Assembly: GCA_942491105.1 (NCBI GenBank)
Contig: CALNZX010000005.1
Span: forward strand, 62,001-126,000
Direction: 5' to 3'
DNA: 64,000 bases
Source of the DNA: JBBEAM01 sp942491105
GTDB taxonomy: Bacteria > Pseudomonadota > Alphaproteobacteria > Kiloniellales > DSM-21159
Both the position numbers and the translations under genes were made by a program. The notes under the pieces were generated by a model. That model saw only the letters and a list, made by a program, of their open reading frames with translations. It made no database searches and had not been told where the DNA came from. This document shows, piece after piece, positions 8,919-16,926 of the stretch; the stretch's first letter is position 1; each line of letters begins with the position of its first letter.

Positions 8919-8966
8919 TGCGACAAATAGGTATTGACAAATATATGGTGCCATGTGACCTATTTG
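8919..8966 (+). promoter_or_regulatory. Promoter and inverted repeat upstream of the binding-protein gene
   Basis: A -35-like TTGCGA (8919-8924) is followed after 17 bases by a -10-like TATATG (8942-8947). A consensus TTGACA lies at 8934-8939 but lacks a good -10. CAAATAGGT (8924-8932) and ACCTATTTG (8958-8966) form a perfect 9-base inverted repeat that brackets the promoter. The area is distinctly AT-rich. Likely function: extra, regulated transcription of the abundant periplasmic receptor. Confidence 0.45.
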
Positions 8967-9010
8967 GAGCAAAAAAGTTTCTAATAAAAACTCTGAACGA
9001 GGAGGATGAA

Positions 9011-10225
9011 ATGGGGAATTTCGGTATTCGAAAGAGGTGCTTATCCGGCGCCTTCGCTCTGGCCTGCGGTTTGGCGCTTTCGGGCGGAACCGCACTCGCC
9101 GAAGACAATGTCATCAAGATCGGTACGCCCTTGGCCCTGACGGGCGGTCTGGCCGAGGAAGGCGCCAAGCAAGCCGCCGCCTACGACCTCTGGCTCGAGC
9201 GTGTCAACGCGGCGGGCGGCATCGAGATTGGCGGCAAGATGTATCAGGTCGAGCTGGTGTCCTATGACTACCAGACCGATGGCAGCCGCGCGCAGCAGCT
9301 GGCCGAGACCTTGATCACGCGCGACGAGGTCGATTTCATGACCGCGCCCTTCGGCTCGGGTCACACCAAGATCGTCGCGGCGGTCGCCGAGCGCTATGGC
9401 ATTCCGATCATTGCCGTCGCCTCCTCGGAGCCCGTCCACAACCAGGGCTTTGAGAATCTGTTCGGCACCCTGGCGCCGAGCCTTGGTCTGATCAATTCGA
9501 TGTTCGAGAAGTTCAAGGCCGTGAAGCCGGACCTGAGCAGCGTCGCAGTGATTGGCCGTGATGACGTCTTCCCGAAGGTCATGGCCGATAGCATGACCAA
9601 GAACGCGCCGGATGCCGGCATCGAGGTCGTGCTGAGCGAACTCTATCCCGTGGGAACCCTCGACCACTCCGCGGTGATCACCCAAATCCGTTCCCTGAAG
9701 CCGGATTGGATCTTCGTCACCGGCTACACCCAGGACCTTGTCCTGTTCCGTCAGCAGATGCAAAACCTGGGCGTCGAGGCCCCGATCGTCACCATGATCA
9801 CCGGGCCCGCTTACGCGGAGTTCACCGAGAACCTCGGCGAGCTTGCCGAAGGCGTGACCAGCGCGTCCTGGTGGCATCACTCGGTCGAGTACGAGGCCGA
9901 CGACGTGTTCGGTTCCTCCAAGGCTTTCTACGACGCGGTTGTCGAAAGCACCGGAGAAGAGCCCGACTATGTGCATGCCTCTTCCGCCGCGGCGCTGATT
10001 GCGCTGAGCGCGGCCCTGCAGAAAGCCGGCTCCACAGACCGCGATGCGGTGCGGCAGGCGCTCAAGGACCTCGACATCACGACATTCTACGGTCCGATCA
10101 ACTTCCGCGAGGACGGAATGAATTCAGACCGGAACCTACCGCTGATCCAGGTGCAGGGTGGCGTCCCGGTCGTGATCTATCCCGATGACGTGAAGCAGAG
10201 TGAGATGACCATCCTCACTGAATAA
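9011..10225 (+). CDS. LIV-family ABC transporter substrate-binding protein
   Basis: 404 residues from the ATG at 9011, behind an excellent Shine-Dalgarno (GAGGAGG); upstream in-frame starts fall in the promoter region. Residues 1-30 form a Sec signal peptide ending SGGTALA, probably cut before EDN. The mature part is a periplasmic type I binding protein (VIKIGTPLALTGGLAEEGAKQA). It delivers substrate to the upstream permease. It is separated from the ATPase genes by 115 bases with a promoter of its own, and is followed by a strong terminator. Ligand not predictable. Confidence 0.93.
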   Translation: MGNFGIRKRCLSGAFALACGLALSGGTALAEDNVIKIGTPLALTGGLAEEGAKQAAAYDLWLERVNAAGGIEIGGKMYQVELVSYDYQTDGSRAQQLAETLITRDEVDFMTAPFGSGHTKIVAAVAERYGIPIIAVASSEPVHNQGFENLFGTLAPSLGLINSMFEKFKAVKPDLSSVAVIGRDDVFPKVMADSMTKNAPDAGIEVVLSELYPVGTLDHSAVITQIRSLKPDWIFVTGYTQDLVLFRQQMQNLGVEAPIVTMITGPAYAEFTENLGELAEGVTSASWWHHSVEYEADDVFGSSKAFYDAVVESTGEEPDYVHASSAAALIALSAALQKAGSTDRDAVRQALKDLDITTFYGPINFREDGMNSDRNLPLIQVQGGVPVVIYPDDVKQSEMTILTE

Positions 10226-10239
10226 ACTCTCTGTGCCTT

Positions 10240-10280
10240 GGGAGGCGGTGGGATCGTTTTTTCACCGCCTCCCATTTTCT
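10240..10280 (+). terminator. Intrinsic terminator after the LIV operon
   Basis: GGGAGGCGGTG (10240-10250) pairs perfectly with CACCGCCTCCC (10263-10273); ATTTTCT follows. An 11-bp GC-rich stem with a T-rich tail ends the operon. Confidence 0.8.
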
Positions 10281-10328
10281 TGAGCGCGGAGAATTCTGCT
10301 CGGCCTAGTTTTCATGGAAATGTAGAAG

Positions 10329-11963
10329 ATGTTGAATCCGCTCTATTCCCCTTATTCAAGCGTGGAAACACTTAAGGCGCGGCAAAGCGGATACTGGAAC
10401 GACGATACTCTGGACAGATGGCTTGAGAGCAAGGCCGCGCTCAGTCCGGATAAAGACTATGTCGAGATGCCGGGCAGGCAGGCCTTGTCCTACTCCGAGC
10501 TGCACCGGCGTTCGACAGCCTTTGCCAGCGCACTGGAATCTCTCGGCTGCCGCAAGGGCGATGTCATCGCCATTCAGCTCTACAACTGTCCGGACTTCTT
10601 CACGGCCTATTTTGGTATCGCGCGACTAGGCGCCATCGCGGCTCCGCTGCATATGCCTCTCAGAGAATCCGAAATCCGGCCCCTGCTTAAGCATTCCAAG
10701 GCAAAGGCGGTGGTTTGCGCCCCACGGGCGGGGGGATACGACGGCCCAGAAATGATGTTCCGGCTGCAGCGCGAACTGCCAAGCCTGGCGCAGATCATTG
10801 TCGCGGACACGCCGTCAAAGCCGGAGCGGGGCCATGGCCTGGAACAGCTGATCGAATTGGGCGCGGCGATGCAAAGCCCCGCGCGGCCGTCTCCCGAAGA
10901 TCCCGTATTGCTCTGTTTCACCTCCGGAACCTCCAGCGCGCCGAAAGGCGTGATGCGGGACTACCAAACGCTTACGGCCAATGCCCGGGCCTATTGCGAA
11001 ACGATGCAGCTCGGCGTGGAAAGCCGCGCGGTGATCGTTTCTCCCCTGACCCATGTCTATGGGCTGGAAGGCATTCACGCGGCGCTTTCGACCGGCGCCA
11101 CGGTCACGCCCATTGAGCGTTACGATCCACAGATTTTCGCCGAGGTTCTGGAACAATACCGACCAGCAATCGTCTACTGCGCGCCGGCGCATGTCGCGGC
11201 CGCGCTGAAAGAGGGCAGCTTCGAGGGCCGGGATCTCTCCGGCGTCGGCAGCGTGATCGTCGCCGGCTCGCTCTGCCCGCCCCACGTCGCCAGGGAGTTC
11301 GAGAAGATGCTGCCCAAGGGCAGGGTCGGTTCCCTGTTCGGGATGACGGAGCTGCTGATCGCGACACAGACCGCGATGGACAGCGATCCCGAGATCCGGC
11401 ACGGCTCGGTCGGCCGGGTTCTGCCGGGGGTCGAGGCGCGCATTGTCGATGACGAGGGGCGCGGCCTGGCGCAAGGCGAGGTCGGGGAGCTGCAGCTACG
11501 CAGCCCCTGCATGATGACCGGCTACATGGCCAACGAGGAAGCGAACAAAAAATCCTTCACGGCGGACGGCTGGTTCAGAACGGCGGATCTGGCCGAATGG
11601 GTGGATGGCGATAACATCGCCATTCGCGGCCGGCTGAACGACATCATCAATCGCGGCGGCGTCAAGATAAACCCCAGCGACATCGAGAACGCGCTGAGCC
11701 AGCATCCTAAGGTGCGTGAAGCGGCGATCGTCCCTGTCCACGACGACGTGCTCGGAGAAAGAATCTGCGCCGTCGTCACGCTGGCGGCCGGGGCCGGGCT
11801 CACCCTGGAGGAAGTCACCGCGCATCTCGCCGCCAAGAAGATCGCGAAAATGCGCTGGCCGGAAAAGCTCATCGTGATCGATGAGATGCCGACCACGCCC
11901 ACGAAGAAAATCGTGAAAGGCAAGGTGAAGGAACTGATTTCGAAGCTGCCGCCCCAGACCTAG
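10329..11963 (+). CDS. AMP-forming acyl/aryl-CoA ligase
   Basis: 544 residues, ANL superfamily. The P-loop-like motif TSGTSSAPKG is at about residue 198, the adenylate-binding FGMTELL follows the central region, and the hinge and C-terminal domain show LNDIINRGGVKINPSDIE and the catalytic-Lys segment PTTPTKKIVKGKV. Reaction: acid + ATP + CoA to acyl-CoA + AMP + PPi. It lies behind the terminator of the LIV operon, so it needs its own promoter; none is convincing in the 50 bases upstream. The position suggests activation of the transported acid. It converges on a GntR gene. Confidence 0.9.
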   Translation: MLNPLYSPYSSVETLKARQSGYWNDDTLDRWLESKAALSPDKDYVEMPGRQALSYSELHRRSTAFASALESLGCRKGDVIAIQLYNCPDFFTAYFGIARLGAIAAPLHMPLRESEIRPLLKHSKAKAVVCAPRAGGYDGPEMMFRLQRELPSLAQIIVADTPSKPERGHGLEQLIELGAAMQSPARPSPEDPVLLCFTSGTSSAPKGVMRDYQTLTANARAYCETMQLGVESRAVIVSPLTHVYGLEGIHAALSTGATVTPIERYDPQIFAEVLEQYRPAIVYCAPAHVAAALKEGSFEGRDLSGVGSVIVAGSLCPPHVAREFEKMLPKGRVGSLFGMTELLIATQTAMDSDPEIRHGSVGRVLPGVEARIVDDEGRGLAQGEVGELQLRSPCMMTGYMANEEANKKSFTADGWFRTADLAEWVDGDNIAIRGRLNDIINRGGVKINPSDIENALSQHPKVREAAIVPVHDDVLGERICAVVTLAAGAGLTLEEVTAHLAAKKIAKMRWPEKLIVIDEMPTTPTKKIVKGKVKELISKLPPQT

Positions 11964-12017
11964 CCGCTATCGGTTTCGTGGAGGGGTTTTTTCGAAGTCG
12001 TTTCCGCTCTCTAAAGA

Positions 12018-12029
12018 CGCGCTAGCGCG
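12018..12029. repeat. 12-bp perfect palindrome between convergent genes
   Basis: CGCGCTAGCGCG lies in the 99-base gap between the CoA ligase and the GntR gene. No T-run follows. It may be a weak bidirectional hairpin; little else can be said. Confidence 0.3.
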
Positions 12030-12062
12030 GAACCTGCGCGCGGATTTCCCTGGGTGAGGAAT

Positions 12063-12797
12063 TTAAGTCTTTTTGTTCATGCTGGAATCGAAGCGCAGTT
12101 TGCAGCGATCGATGCGGTAGGTGATGTAACCCGCTTCGGCGGGGTGTACGTCGTCGCGCAGCCAGAGGTAGGCGTTCTCGAGAACCAGGGTCCGCGTGGA
12201 CACTTTCAGCGCCTCCGCGGCGGCGGCGGAAGGGGAGCGAATTTCGCTATGCCAATGGGATTCCCGGATCTTACCCCCGATCGCGCGTTCGAGGACTTCC
12301 CGTGTGTCGTTCTTCTCGAACAGAGAGGGGTCGATTTTCTTGGCGATCTTCGCGGGATAGAAGCGCAGCTCGTGACTGATGGCGCGTTGATCCACCCAGC
12401 GCACCAGGGAAAGCTGACCGACGCGCTCTCCGCTGGGAACCTGCAACTGGCGGCGGATGTAATCAGGGGGGACGACCGCCGTGTCGAAAGAATGCACCTC
12501 CGTCGTATAGGCGATGCCCTGGTTCTGCATGTCCTTTTCAAAGCTGACGAAAGGCTCGAGATGGCGGGTGATTTTCGGCGGACAGACAATGGTTCCACGG
12601 CCGCGTTCGCGGGTGATGATGCCGTTGCTTTCCAGCAAATCCAAAGCGGCCCGAATCGTGACCCGGCTGACACCATATTTCTTGGCGAGTTGCTGTTCGG
12701 TCGGCATCAGGGAGTGCGGCGGAAGCACGCCAACGCTCTCTTCTAGGGAATTTGCGACAGAGAGATACCTCGGCAGCTTGCTTTTCTTCGCTTCCAT
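12063..12797 (-). CDS. GntR-family transcriptional regulator, HutC/UTRA type
   Basis: 244 residues. A winged helix-turn-helix spans about residues 15-85 (LMPTEQQLAKKYGVSRVTIRAALDLL, then GIITRERGRGTIV). A UTRA effector-binding domain fills residues ~95-235 with the typical ending YLWLRDDVHPAEAGYITYRID. HutC/UTRA regulators usually repress and are released by a pathway metabolite. It converges on the CoA ligase and LIV operon and is the only regulator nearby, so it is the best candidate for their control. A perfect palindrome 66 bases upstream of its start is a likely autoregulatory operator. Confidence 0.92.
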   Translation of the reverse strand: MEAKKSKLPRYLSVANSLEESVGVLPPHSLMPTEQQLAKKYGVSRVTIRAALDLLESNGIITRERGRGTIVCPPKITRHLEPFVSFEKDMQNQGIAYTTEVHSFDTAVVPPDYIRRQLQVPSGERVGQLSLVRWVDQRAISHELRFYPAKIAKKIDPSLFEKNDTREVLERAIGGKIRESHWHSEIRSPSAAAAEALKVSTRTLVLENAYLWLRDDVHPAEAGYITYRIDRCKLRFDSSMNKKT

Positions 12798-12862
12798 TTG
12801 TCCTCGGTTCGATGTGGCTATCGTTTGAGCTTCGGCTTTGCGCCAGGAGGCGTAAATGAGGG

Positions 12863-12879
12863 ATGCTAGTAACTAGCAT
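12863..12879. promoter_or_regulatory. Palindromic operator upstream of the GntR/UTRA gene
   Basis: ATGCTAGT-A-ACTAGCAT is a perfect 8+1+8 inverted repeat. Its inner core, GT-A-AC, resembles the GT...AC half-sites of GntR-family operators. It lies 66 bases upstream of the regulator start. Confidence 0.55.
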
Positions 12880-13199
12880 GGGCATGGTGGTGAAGCCACA
12901 CTATTTGGCCTCGTCTAGAGGGTCCGCGCCGCGCATCGCGGCTGCCGTTTTATCCGCAGGATCGCGAGCCTGGAAGACGGGAGAATACGGCCGACTCCGC
13001 TATTGAAGTTCAGCCTTCGGGAGGCGTGAGGGCGTAACGACGAGGTAGCTTATTCTAAGCGGGCGCCGCATAGGCCAAATAAAATTCCATAAATAAGAAA
13101 ACATGAAAATAGTATAAAATAGGGTCACTAAAGGAATGACGTATGAGCAAAATAAGTATGAGGGTATCTGGGTGCTAATATGAGAATTGCGCCCTGCGA
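12880..13199. other. Non-coding gap with an AT-rich patch
   Basis: No conserved gene is visible. Bases 13080-13190 are strikingly AT-rich for this window. They contain a short reading frame (ATG 13143 to TAA 13178, 11 codons) with AAAGGA eight bases upstream, and a TATAAA at 13113-13118 without a matching -35. The 3' end of the NnrS gene (minus strand) borders it. Confidence 0.5.
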
Positions 13200-14399
13200 T
13201 CAGGTATTTCCAATCCGCGGTTTCAGCAGCATCGGGCCATAGAGGATAAGATAGAGCAGGAAGGCGCCGATCCAAAAAACGCTGGAGGCCACGATCAAGT
13301 GAAAGTAGCCAGCTGCGTAAACCGCAGCGGCGATGCGGCAGAGCGCGGCCGCGGCGGCCAATAGATAGATCGCCGTCGTTCCCGCCCCGGCATGCAGCGG
13401 CCGGCCGGTGTGGCCGAGCGCGGCGCGGGTCATCATGGCCAGCATCATCGCCGTCATCGCGCCGGCGGTCAGGGCATGCAGGGCCGCGCTTTCTGGAACC
13501 GGCACGGGGTAGACCGCCGCCAGCGCAAGCAAGATGAAGGCCAGCGGCAGCCACGCATAGGCCAGGTGCAGGATCCAGACGAGCGGCTCGCCGAGGGTTC
13601 TGCCGCCCCGCCAGCGCCCCAGCCGGATGCCATGCGCTAGCGCGCAGAGCGCCGCCAGCACCGCGGTCACGGCCTGCGCCGGAGCCGTCAGCCAGGAAAG
13701 GAGCGTTGCCAGGGTCAACAGCAGAACGGCGACGTCGAAGCGATTGAAGGGAACCGGCGCGGGCCCGGGGTCCTGCCTGGCCTTCAGCCAATTGCCCGTG
13801 AACGTCGGGATGATGCGTCCGCCGATCATGGCGATCAGCAGGACGAATGCGGCGATGCCGATTCGATTGCCGAGCGCGGCGCCGGCACCCCAACCTAGGA
13901 TCTCGGCATGGACCAGCGCGTTGCCGGCAAGCAGTACGGCCGGGGCGGCGCAGATCGGCAGATTGCGCCAATTCCGGCTGACGATGACCTGCCGCGATAC
14001 ATAGGCGCAGAGGCACGCCAAGAAAGACAGATCGATGGCCGCGGCGGCGAGGACGCCGAGTGTCGCCGAACAGGCGATGCCGAGGCGCCCGGCGAGCCAA
14101 AGGGTAGTGAGCGCGGCTAGCGCGCTTCCCGTGAGCGGAGGGCGGCCAGTCCAGCCCGGCACGGCGGTGAGCAGAAAGCCGGCCATGATCGCGGTGGCGA
14201 AGCCGTAGATCATTTCATGGCCATGCCAAACCAGCGCGCCATAGGGCGCGGCGATATCGATAGCGCCGTGCAGCGCAACGACCCACAGTAAGATGGAAAG
14301 CAGCGCCCAGCTTGCCCCGGCCAGGAAGAAGGGCCGGAGGCCGGCTTGCAGAATTGCTGGCGTGGCCGCGCTGGCCGTCGTGGGTTTCTGGGTCGTCAT
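13200..14399 (-). CDS. NnrS family membrane protein
   Basis: 399 residues if started at the ATG at 14399 (MTTQKPTTAS), the preferred choice because the 23 residues added by the upstream start at 14468 are not hydrophobic and not NnrS-like. About 12 membrane helices, with NnrS hallmarks RPFFLAGASWALLS near the start, WHGHEMIYGFATAIMAGFLLTAVPGWTG at about residues 50-78, and GHTGRPL in the C-terminal half. NnrS is a haem- and copper-containing inner-membrane protein tied to nitric-oxide stress or nitrite/nitric-oxide metabolism. No denitrification gene or FNR-type box is visible nearby, so it appears unlinked to its neighbours. Confidence 0.9.
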   Translation of the reverse strand: MTTQKPTTASAATPAILQAGLRPFFLAGASWALLSILLWVVALHGAIDIAAPYGALVWHGHEMIYGFATAIMAGFLLTAVPGWTGRPPLTGSALAALTTLWLAGRLGIACSATLGVLAAAAIDLSFLACLCAYVSRQVIVSRNWRNLPICAAPAVLLAGNALVHAEILGWGAGAALGNRIGIAAFVLLIAMIGGRIIPTFTGNWLKARQDPGPAPVPFNRFDVAVLLLTLATLLSWLTAPAQAVTAVLAALCALAHGIRLGRWRGGRTLGEPLVWILHLAYAWLPLAFILLALAAVYPVPVPESAALHALTAGAMTAMMLAMMTRAALGHTGRPLHAGAGTTAIYLLAAAAALCRIAAAVYAAGYFHLIVASSVFWIGAFLLYLILYGPMLLKPRIGNT

Positions 14400-14564
14400 C
14401 GCTGATCCGCCCGGTCGTTTCCCGTAGCGCGCAAGCTTGCCTGGAGGAGCAGCACTCTCCTGGGACAAGGCCCGCGTGTCACTGGCAACAGGCGAACAGA
14501 TTACAGAGCAAAGGTCGAGGCGACATTTCAGCGCGCCCCGGTCTGGCTGAGGCGTGGTGCGGGG

Positions 14565-15755
14565 TTACCGGGACTCCGGCGCGGGATCGAACAGCGTGGC
14601 CGCGGCGCCAGAGTAGCGCGCGACCTTGTCCGGATCGAGGGCGATGCCGAAGCCGGGCGTGTCGGGTATGGCAAGCATCCCATCCTCGTCGAGGGCGAAG
14701 GCCTCGGTCATGATGTTGTCGACATAGGCGCTGCCGCCGATGTACTCGACGAGATCGACGTTCGGCAGGGCGGCGGCGAGCTGCAGGTCTGCGGCCAGGC
14801 CAAGCGCCGTATTCCAGCCGTGGCCGACGTAGCGGACGCCGAAATCCTGGGCCAGCCAAGCGATGCGCCGTTGTTCGCTGAACCCTCCGACCTTGGTGAC
14901 GTCGGGTTGAACGATGTCGAAAGCGCCCTGGGTGATAAAGGGGAGATAGGCCTGGCGCCGGGTCAGGACCTCGCCGCCGGCGATCGGCACGCGGCTCTGG
15001 CGCCGCAGGGTCACGAAGTCGTCGAGCGCGTCGGGCCGCACTGGCTCCTCGAACCAGTCGACATCGTAGTCGAACAGCATATCGGCCGTGCGCAGCGCCC
15101 ATTTCAGGCCATTGGGCCAATAGGCGTCGCTGGCGCCGGCATCGACGAAAAGCTGGCCGCCCTCCGGCAGGTTGCGCTTCGCGGCCGCGACGATGGCCTC
15201 GTCGAGCTTGCTGTCGCCGCGCCGCCCGAAGGGTCCCCAGCCGATCTTGAAGGCGCGGAAGCCATACTCGCGGAAGCGGAGAATCTCCTCGGCCAGGGCC
15301 TCGGGCTGGTCCATCAGCAGCGAACAGTAGGGCAAGATCCGGTCCCGGTAACGCCCCCCCGCCAGGCGCCCCACGGACAGGCCGGTGACCTTGCCCAGAA
15401 TATCCCAGAGGGCGATGTCGATACCGCTGATCGTATGGGTCAGGGTGCCGCCCCGGCCCATCCAGAAGCTGTTCTGGTGCAGTTTCTCGCTCACGCGCTC
15501 CGGCTCGAGCGCGTTCTCGCCCAGCAGCAAGGGCTTGAGCACCGCGACGCCGGCTTCGACCAGGCGCCCGTCGGTAAAGCTGCTGCCGAAGCCTGTTACG
15601 CCGGCATCGGTGTGTACGGCAATCAGCGCGTGTATGGAGTCCTCCGCCTTCACCTCCGTCGACCAGCCGCCCGGGGGGCTTTCGCCGAGCAGGGGGGCGA
15701 CGGAGATTTTCGTGATGCGAACAGGCGGGATGCTTTGCCTTGTCGGCGCGGACAT
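14565..15755 (-). CDS. Mandelate racemase/muconate lactonizing enzyme family protein (1)
   Basis: 396 residues, enolase superfamily. The N-terminal capping domain spans residues ~1-135. Barrel residues expected of the mandelate-racemase subgroup are visible: Lys in FKIGWG, metal ligands in VDAGAS, WFEEPV and GGEVLTR, and His in GHGWNT. It abstracts a proton alpha to a carboxylate, giving dehydration or epimerisation of a sugar acid or similar. The start ATG has GAGGAAATCC upstream. It is divergent from the deacylase gene, and the 88-base gap holds a palindromic operator also found in front of the ABC operon. Substrate unknown. Confidence 0.9.
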   Translation of the reverse strand: MSAPTRQSIPPVRITKISVAPLLGESPPGGWSTEVKAEDSIHALIAVHTDAGVTGFGSSFTDGRLVEAGVAVLKPLLLGENALEPERVSEKLHQNSFWMGRGGTLTHTISGIDIALWDILGKVTGLSVGRLAGGRYRDRILPYCSLLMDQPEALAEEILRFREYGFRAFKIGWGPFGRRGDSKLDEAIVAAAKRNLPEGGQLFVDAGASDAYWPNGLKWALRTADMLFDYDVDWFEEPVRPDALDDFVTLRRQSRVPIAGGEVLTRRQAYLPFITQGAFDIVQPDVTKVGGFSEQRRIAWLAQDFGVRYVGHGWNTALGLAADLQLAAALPNVDLVEYIGGSAYVDNIMTEAFALDEDGMLAIPDTPGFGIALDPDKVARYSGAAATLFDPAPESR

Positions 15756-15787
15756 GGATTTCCTCTAGGCAGGGACTAGAAACGCGG

Positions 15788-15821
15788 TTGACACCAAAAC
15801 TTATCGTATACAATTATACGA
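15788..15821. promoter_or_regulatory. FCD-type operator 1 in the divergent promoter
   Basis: TCGTATA-CAAT-TATACGA (15804-15821) is a perfect 7+4+7 inverted repeat that overlaps the -10 region of a promoter with consensus -35 TTGACA at 15788-15793. The core GTATACAATTATACG (15806-15820) matches 14 of 15 bases at 20317-20331. Likely bound by the GntR/FCD protein at 18445-19158. Confidence 0.65.
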
Positions 15822-15843
15822 TGCAAGAAAGAGGGATAAGAAC

Positions 15844-16878
15844 TTGAGCAGCAGCAACGAGAAAAGCCGCGTCCTCGGAGAGGTGGATTTCGAGAAAAAC
15901 GGCCGCCAAAGCGGCTATCTCCGTGCGCCGCTCTCCCGCAATACCTCGGGCTGGGGAATCATCGAAATTCCCATCGTCGTCATCAAGAACGGCCAGGGTC
16001 CGACAGTCCTGCTGACAGCCGGAATTCACGGCGATGAGTACGAAGGGCAGATCGCGATCTCGCGCGCGGCCCAGGATATGGATCCAGGGGCGATCCAGGG
16101 CCGGGTGATACTGATGCCGGCGATCAACATTCCCGCGGTGCTCGCCGACACCCGTCTGTCCCCTGCCGACAACCGGGATATGAACCGCTGTTTTCCGGGT
16201 AATCCCAAGGGCACGATCAGCGAGATGCTGGCGCACTACCTGGACAGCGTGATCCTTCCGCTGGTCGACATCTCCGTCGACATGCATTCCGCCGGGCATT
16301 CCGGCGATGCCGTCCCCTCGACCAACATGCATCAACTGGAGGACGCCGCGGCCATGGCGCGTACACTGGACGCCGCCGCCGCCTTTGGCGCGCCCTACAA
16401 TGTCGTCTTCACCGGGGTCGACGAGGGCGCGACGCTGACCTCCTCGGTGGAGCGGAGGAAGATACTCTCCCTGGGGACGGAGCTCGGCGGATGGGGGCGC
16501 GTCTGCATCGAGGGCCTGCGGATCGGCCGCCGGGGCATCGATAACATCCTCAAGCACGCCGGCGTGATCGAGGGGCAGCCGGATACCCGGCAGGCCGACG
16601 GCGGCGGCGCGACCCGGCATATGGTCGTCGACCGCCGGGACCTCTACAGCTTCGCGCCACAGGCGGGAACCTTCGAGCCCTGCAACCTCGTCGGCGAGCA
16701 GGTCCACGCCGGTCAGCCAGCGGGCTATCTGCACTTTGTCGAGGATGTCGACCGCGCGCCCATCGAGCTGCTGTATCAAGCGGATGGCGTGCTGTGGATG
16801 TCCGCCGGGCCCGGCCGGGTGGCGCGCGGCGATACCGTCGCCGTTGTAATGCGCGATTATACGCCGGCAGCCGGGTAG
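15844..16878 (+). CDS. DoeB-like N-acyl deacylase (succinylglutamate desuccinylase/aspartoacylase family)
   Basis: 344 residues from a TTG start at 15844 with GAGGGA upstream; the next in-frame ATG would remove conserved sequence. The zinc-binding HGDE is at residues 62-65 (LTAGIHGDEYEGQIA), DMNRCFPG is at about residue 115, and the third-ligand segment DMHSAGHS at about residues 146-153. The N-terminal pattern (GYLRAPLSRNTSGWGIIEIP) strongly resembles N-acetyl-diaminobutyrate deacetylase DoeB. No other ectoine-degradation gene is present, so an N-acyl amide substrate is likely but ectoine derivatives are not implied. It is followed after 48 bases by the M81 peptidase gene, probably in one operon. 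Confidence 0.88.
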   Translation: MSSSNEKSRVLGEVDFEKNGRQSGYLRAPLSRNTSGWGIIEIPIVVIKNGQGPTVLLTAGIHGDEYEGQIAISRAAQDMDPGAIQGRVILMPAINIPAVLADTRLSPADNRDMNRCFPGNPKGTISEMLAHYLDSVILPLVDISVDMHSAGHSGDAVPSTNMHQLEDAAAMARTLDAAAAFGAPYNVVFTGVDEGATLTSSVERRKILSLGTELGGWGRVCIEGLRIGRRGIDNILKHAGVIEGQPDTRQADGGGATRHMVVDRRDLYSFAPQAGTFEPCNLVGEQVHAGQPAGYLHFVEDVDRAPIELLYQADGVLWMSAGPGRVARGDTVAVVMRDYTPAAG

Positions 16879-16926
16879 GCTGGCCGCCCGATACCGAATC
16901 CTCGCCGCAAATTCCGGGAGCAAGAC

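Noticed and set aside
8924..8966. The CAAATAGGT/ACCTATTTG repeat as a terminator of the ATPase gene
   Set aside because: A run of A, not T, follows on the plus strand, and the spacer is 25 bases; promoter elements lie inside.
13143..13178. The 11-codon frame as a gene
   Set aside because: Too short and without any conservation evidence; mentioned only as part of the AT-rich gap.
15844..16878. Ectoine degradation because of the DoeB-like deacylase
   Set aside because: No doeA, doeC or doeD and no ectoine transporter are found; neighbours handle other acids.
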